DNA from: a virus
IMG/VR virus record: IMGVR_UViG_3300029985_000089
Span: 1 to 38,069 of that record
DNA length: 38,069 nucleotides
Strand: one strand, 5' to 3'
Made by a program: the position numbers and the translations under genes. How positions within the stretch are numbered: position 1 is the first letter of the stretch; every line of letters starts with the position of its first letter. The notes under the pieces are model-generated. The model saw nothing but the letters and a program-made list of their open reading frames with translations, was not told the origin of the DNA and made no database searches. Below, piece by piece: positions 34,787-38,069 of this stretch.

Positions 34787-36081
34787 TGCAATCACTCTCT
34801 GACAAACAGCTCTTTTCCTTAAGTGATTCAGACGCAAGAATGAATATTTGGGAGGGAGCTGTTCGCTCAGGGAAGACCTATATCAGTCTTTGGAGATGGT
34901 TAAAGGAACTTACCTTTGGCCCTCCTGGTGAGTATTGTATGATTTCCAGGACCTACGACACATTCAAAAGAAACATTCTACCTCAGCTCATCCATATGAT
35001 TGGATGCCAGGATGTTAGATACTACTCTGGCAAGAGAGAGATGCATATTTTTGGTAAAAATATTCATGTTGTGGGGGCCGACGATGAACGCAGTGAGAGC
35101 AAAATTAGGGGAGCCACCTTCCAATCTGCCTATGTAGACGAGGCCACAATTATTCCTGAAAGTGTATTTAGGATCCTTATCAGTCGGTGTGCGATGAAAG
35201 GGGCGAGGATCTTCGCCACCACTAACCCTGACAGCCCCTATCATTGGCTAAAAAAAGACTTCCTCACAGACAATCCTGACGTCAAAAGCTGGAAGTTCAC
35301 TCTTGATGATAATCCCGAGCTCACGCAAGACGAAAAAGACTACCTCAGAAGACAATATAAAGGCATTTGGCATCAAAGATTTATTGAAGGAAAATGGGTA
35401 CAGGCTGAGGGAGCTATCTATGATTTCTTTGACTCTGACATTCATGTCATTGACTTTCCGCCTGGTCAAGCTGAGTTTTATATTGTTGGCGTGGACTATG
35501 GAACCACTAATCCTTGCTCTTTCGTTCTAATAGGGATAAACAGATCCAAATATCCTAATATCTGGGTTGAAGATGTTTACTACTGGGACAGCAAGGTAAA
35601 GCAGAGGCAAAAAACAGATAGCGAATACGCTGAAGACCTAAAAACCTTCATTCAGGGACTATATGTCAAAGCCATATATATTGACCCATCAGCAGCCAGT
35701 TTCAAGCTGGAACTAGGGCGTGAGGGAATTTCTAACTTATTTGATGCAGAAAATGAAGTACTAGATGGAATTCGCTTAACGAGCAAATTTCTCGCCAACG
35801 GTACATTAAAGATCTGTAGGAAGTGCGAGCCTTTGATCAAGGAGATACAGGGGTATGTTTGGGATCCTAAGTGTGGAAAGACTGGCGAGGATAAGCCTTT
35901 GAAGGACAGAGATCACAGTTTGGATGCGATGCGATATGCGCTCTATACACACTTTTTTGGGAAAGAACAAACGAGGATGACTCCCCAAGACCTAGAAAGG
36001 CTGTATGCTGAAGCCATGGGAGGGCCAGGTCTTCCAGCCCCATTTAGGGACGTGACAGGACTCGAAAATAGGTTTATTTAG
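34786..36081 (+). CDS. terL: Terminase large subunit, 431 aa
   Basis: DNA-packaging motor ATPase and headful nuclease. Start at ATG 34786, which overlaps the preceding stop; a GTG three codons earlier is possible. Walker A GAVRSGKT (24-31), Walker B SAYVDEA (115-120), coupling motif ARIFATTNPDS (~140-150), nuclease Asp in VGVDYGTTNP (Asp237), YIDPS (Asp300) and DHSLDAMRYALY (Asp376, Asp380). Length and order match phage TerL. It stands alone on the plus strand; the portal is 10.8 kb away and opposite. It ends convergently with the 36074 gene, overlapping by 8 nt. Confidence 0.92.
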   Translation: MQSLSDKQLFSLSDSDARMNIWEGAVRSGKTYISLWRWLKELTFGPPGEYCMISRTYDTFKRNILPQLIHMIGCQDVRYYSGKREMHIFGKNIHVVGADDERSESKIRGATFQSAYVDEATIIPESVFRILISRCAMKGARIFATTNPDSPYHWLKKDFLTDNPDVKSWKFTLDDNPELTQDEKDYLRRQYKGIWHQRFIEGKWVQAEGAIYDFFDSDIHVIDFPPGQAEFYIVGVDYGTTNPCSFVLIGINRSKYPNIWVEDVYYWDSKVKQRQKTDSEYAEDLKTFIQGLYVKAIYIDPSAASFKLELGREGISNLFDAENEVLDGIRLTSKFLANGTLKICRKCEPLIKEIQGYVWDPKCGKTGEDKPLKDRDHSLDAMRYALYTHFFGKEQTRMTPQDLERLYAEAMGGPGLPAPFRDVTGLENRFI

Positions 36082-36280
36082 ATATCAATCTGCCAAGTTT
36101 TTTGTCAATTTTAGTAACAGATTTAATCTCTAGATCTTGTAAATGTTTATTTAGAGCGTCACTAGTTGGGGCAGCAGGCTCTTTTTCATTTTTAATTATA
36201 TAGGTAATTCCGGAGGCTACAAGTATCAATACGACGAAAAGAACACATGCCCAAAATTTGGCATTCGAAGGGAGTTCCAT
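36074..36280 (-). CDS. Membrane protein, possible inner spanin, 68 aa
   Basis: Residues about 6-30 form one transmembrane helix (KFWACVLFVVLILVASGITY), followed by IIKNEKEPAAPTSDALNKHL then DLEIKSVTKIDKKLGRLISK, a short charged periplasmic-type helix. It is 8 nt downstream of a lipoprotein gene on the same strand. A type II membrane protein next to a small lipoprotein fits a two-component spanin pair (outer membrane disruption in host lysis), although inner spanins are usually longer. It overlaps the terminase end. Confidence 0.5.
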   Translation of the reverse strand: MELPSNAKFWACVLFVVLILVASGITYIIKNEKEPAAPTSDALNKHLQDLEIKSVTKIDKKLGRLISK

Positions 36281-36288
36281 AATTTCTC

Positions 36289-36453
36289 CTATATAGTTTT
36301 GACAGGGACTTCAACCTCAGCGGAAGCGTCTGTCTTAGCTGTTTCATCGACTAAATCATTAGCATAACCATGAGTGTCAGCGATGGTTATATTGATTGTA
36401 CAGGAACTTAGGATGAGGGATGACAAACCAAAAGCTAAGATAAGAAATTTCAT
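36289..36453 (-). CDS. Small lipoprotein, possible outer spanin, 54 aa
   Basis: Start at ATG 36453, SD GAGGTCAAG; an upstream in-frame ATG would put the SD in the gene. Signal peptide MKFLILAFGLSSLILSSC with lipobox LSSC (Cys18), then INITIADTHGYANDLVDETA and KTDASAEVEVPVKTI. A short lipoprotein with acidic tail is the usual form of an outer spanin. The adjacent 36074 membrane protein could be its partner. Implies a diderm host if it works as a spanin. Confidence 0.6.
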   Translation of the reverse strand: MKFLILAFGLSSLILSSCTINITIADTHGYANDLVDETAKTDASAEVEVPVKTI

Positions 36454-36514
36454 CTTGACCTCGTTTTTCCTTTGGTATATCATCTTCCTGTCTTAATACA
36501 TAGGAGGATTTAAT

Positions 36515-36868
36515 ATGTCCAATATTCAGCTAGAATTATTTGAAATTTCAGAAACTGAAAGACTAAAAGACGAGATTCGAGGATTGGAAAAGAGCCTCGG
36601 GAATGTGCGTAGGGGCATGTTCAGCAGGCATGACGAATTAGAAAAGAAACTTGTGGAGACGAGGGAGAAGTGTGAAAAATTTGAAGACGCGATCCATCAA
36701 ATAACAGAGCGCATGAGGCATTATGAGGAGGCTTTATTCCCTGTGCTAGCAGGGGGAGTTGGAGCTGCTGGTGTTGAGCCAGGGCTGAGTTCTATGTTTA
36801 TGCCTGTCTCTTCTTTTATGAGATCTTCGCAGGCTTCTTCTACAGGATTATTTGCTCCCCAGAAGTAG
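36515..36868 (+). CDS. Coiled-coil phage protein, 117 aa
   Basis: MSNIQLELFEISETERLKDE, IRGLEKSLGNVRRGMFSRHD, VETREKCEKFEDAIHQITER: an N-terminal coiled coil, a type of small phage protein (LELFEISETERL...VRRGLFARH) without known function. The C-terminal ~49 residues (after residue 68) lie antisense to the 36721-36930 gene and are Ser/Met/Gly-rich, so that part may be less constrained. SD AGGAGGATTTAAT precedes the ATG. Confidence 0.65.
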   Translation: MSNIQLELFEISETERLKDEIRGLEKSLGNVRRGMFSRHDELEKKLVETREKCEKFEDAIHQITERMRHYEEALFPVLAGGVGAAGVEPGLSSMFMPVSSFMRSSQASSTGLFAPQK

Positions 36869-36930
36869 ATAGAGAGTAGGCCTACTATGATGCAGGCGCC
36901 TACGATGATAGCTAGAAGAGTAATGCTCAT
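36721..36930 (-). CDS. Small membrane protein overlapping antisense, 69 aa
   Basis: MSITLLAIIVGACIIVGLLS then IYFWGANNPVEEACEDLIKE and ETGINIELSPGS, with a Pro/Ala/Ser tail. One N-terminal transmembrane span, then the motif WGxNNPVEExxExLIKxxTGxxIxLSPG known in small phage membrane proteins. SD GAGGTCTCC lies 5 nt before ATG 36930. Its 3' 148 nt overlap the plus-strand gene at 36515 on the opposite strand; both frames look real. Confidence 0.6.
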   Translation of the reverse strand: MSITLLAIIVGACIIVGLLSIYFWGANNPVEEACEDLIKEETGINIELSPGSTPAAPTPPASTGNKASS

Positions 36931-37002
36931 TTGGAGACCTCATTTGTGAATTTTTTTCATTCTATATGAATCTTAAAGGAAGTACAATGAGAAAGCCTTC
37001 TT

Positions 37003-38069
37003 TTACCCAATGAGCGACACACAGAAAGACGTATATTCGGGAGTCCCATAGACAGTCACATTTTTTACCCCTCCTGCTATATTTATCAGCACTGAGAGCG
37101 TATCATTCACATTGAGATAGCATTGGGTGCTAAGGTTCCAATAATTGCTATGTTGAGCAAGAAGGTCGTAAATCCCTGGATAAGGATTTGATTGCTGCAT
37201 AATTAGACCAGCCCCATTGAGGATGATATAACAGCCTGAAAGGAAGTGGGTGTTGTCAATGTTGTTTGCAGTCACATGCGCTGTTACTGCATAGACACCA
37301 GCCTGGGAAGCCTTAAAGACGCCAGTAGTGTTGTTATAATTTGATTTTGTGTCATATAGGACATTATCAAACACTATCTGATATACAGTGTTGTCCCCTG
37401 TAACTCCTCCAGTAGTGGCATTTCGATAAGCTTTCATCATGGGCTTATCAGGGATGTTTCCTGTTAAAGAAACTTGCCCTGCAGCAACGTTGAATTGTGA
37501 CGCTGTATATGTGCTAACTCCCTTCCCCCCTCCATTCGTTGCGTTGTACGCTGTAATGGTCGAAGTGTTTGTGAGGGCTACGCCATCAACTTCTATGCCT
37601 TGAGTTGTGTCCCCAAGGATCTTAAGGTTTCCTGTGATGTCAGGACCTACGACTACGTTATCATTCCCTTTGACAGTCAGAATTCCAGCAGCTCCAGCGA
37701 TTGCAGAGACGAATCCATTAACAACAGTAAAGTTGGTAGAGTTGAACGATGCTACACCCTTTGTAGCTGTAAGAGCAGTTCCAGCAGTGGCATTAGCAGC
37801 ATTGATTGTGACAGTGTGCCCTGCTAAGTTTCCTATAGTATTTAGCCCTTGATTTGCTGTCGTCAACACATTGATGTTTCCAGCTCCATCTGGAAGTACG
37901 ACGTGCCCATCGTCAGTGGTTAGGGAATCCATGTTTCCTGTCCCTCCTGTGCTGGAGACAAAACCTCCAACCACAGTAAAGTCTGCAGAGTTAAAACAGG
38001 AAACCCCTTTCTGTGCATGGGCGACATCAACTCCTGCAGTGGCGTTTTCTACTGATATAGTGATTTCAT
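37003..38069 (-). CDS. Tail fibre with C1q-like tip (N-terminally incomplete)
   Basis: The frame continues to the window edge, so the start is missing (an internal GTG at 37974 is not it). Fibre shaft: repeated ~70-residue units with ATAGxxxxxxKGVSCFNSADFTVVGGFVSSTG and KGVASFNSTNFTVVNGFVSA, split by motifs such as LTTDDGHVVLPDGAGNI and GNDNVVVGPDITGNL. The C-terminal ~135 residues (YRNATTGGVTGDNTVYQIVF, YAVTAHVTANNIDNTHFLSG, NVNDTLSVLINIAGGVKNVT, FCVSLIG) look like a C1q/TNF-like jelly-roll knob, typically trimeric and receptor-binding. Likely a host-range determinant. Confidence 0.7.
   Translation of the reverse strand, partial: EITISVENATAGVDVAHAQKGVSCFNSADFTVVGGFVSSTGGTGNMDSLTTDDGHVVLPDGAGNINVLTTANQGLNTIGNLAGHTVTINAANATAGTALTATKGVASFNSTNFTVVNGFVSAIAGAAGILTVKGNDNVVVGPDITGNLKILGDTTQGIEVDGVALTNTSTITAYNATNGGGKGVSTYTASQFNVAAGQVSLTGNIPDKPMMKAYRNATTGGVTGDNTVYQIVFDNVLYDTKSNYNNTTGVFKASQAGVYAVTAHVTANNIDNTHFLSGCYIILNGAGLIMQQSNPYPGIYDLLAQHSNYWNLSTQCYLNVNDTLSVLINIAGGVKNVTVYGTPEYTSFCVSLIG

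Noticed and set aside
1-38069. CRISPR array
   Set aside because: No regularly spaced 23-50 bp repeats were found; repeats present are tandem or paired.
1-38069. Canonical tRNA genes
   Set aside because: Only a T-loop-like motif in the two RNA elements was seen, without a full cloverleaf or a convincing anticodon arm.
1-38069. Circular closure of the window
   Set aside because: Joining position 1 to 38069 does not keep the frame of the fibre at 38069 with the ORF starting at 60, and no terminal overlap was noticed.

Overview
This window is most of the genome of a tailed, double-stranded DNA phage (Caudoviricetes), probably podovirus-like. It encodes a large terminase, a P22-type portal, a scaffold-like protein, a major capsid protein of the N4-gp56 type, tail/adaptor proteins, large glutamine- and glycine-rich internal virion proteins and many tail-fibre genes. 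No tail tube, tape measure or sheath gene was recognised. DNA is AT-rich and Shine-Dalgarno sites are mostly strong (GGAGG-like). The host cannot be named; a lipoprotein with a clear lipobox fits a diderm host. Both ends cut through fibre genes. I see no integrase, DNA polymerase, RNA polymerase or recognisable endolysin, so the genome may continue beyond the window or carry unrecognised forms.

Layout. 1-4.7 kb, minus strand: tail fibres and tip proteins, three of which share one C-terminal domain. 4.8-5.4 kb, plus strand: four very small membrane proteins (holin/lysis-like). 5.4-19.2 kb, minus strand: virion genes, read from scaffold (19.17 kb) through capsid, decoration, adaptor and hub to ejection proteins. 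19.2-19.4 kb: a divergent control region. 19.4-20.0 kb, plus strand: small accessory genes, one frameshifted. 20.0-24.0 kb, minus strand: portal, then tiny genes and a gutted MT-A70 methylase. 24.1-25.9 kb, plus strand: small genes. 25.8-26.2 kb, minus strand: HTH protein, possibly small terminase. 26.4-27.5 kb, plus strand: four small genes. 27.6-32.8 kb, minus strand: replication and recombination (PD-(D/E)XK nuclease, Bet/RecT, HTH replication protein, DnaB helicase) then small exported proteins. 33.0-36.1 kb, plus strand: RusA resolvase, small basic proteins, large terminase. 36.1-38.1 kb: a putative spanin pair, two genes overlapping head to head, and a fibre with a C1q-like tip.

The main discovery is that the major capsid gene (16877-18418, minus strand) is broken by two group I introns of 211 and 383 nt. 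The splice sites can be placed to the base: each 5' exon ends in a U paired to G in the P1 helix, each intron ends in G, P3, P7 and P8 covary between the two introns, and the joined exons give one uninterrupted 315-residue N4-gp56-type protein. The second intron carries a 66-codon cysteine-rich ORF in its P6 loop.

The second is a pair of ~100-nt RNA-like elements (15645-15741 and 30778-30877, minus strand). They share a 19-nt identical segment and both close with long stems of different sequence. They lie in the leaders of two minus-strand operons (a structural one and the replication one). A phage antitermination RNA (put-like) or other cis-acting RNA is a reasonable hypothesis.

The capsid operon leader (19.18-19.31 kb) also contains a capped 5' stem, an intrinsic terminator and a possible alternative antiterminator helix.
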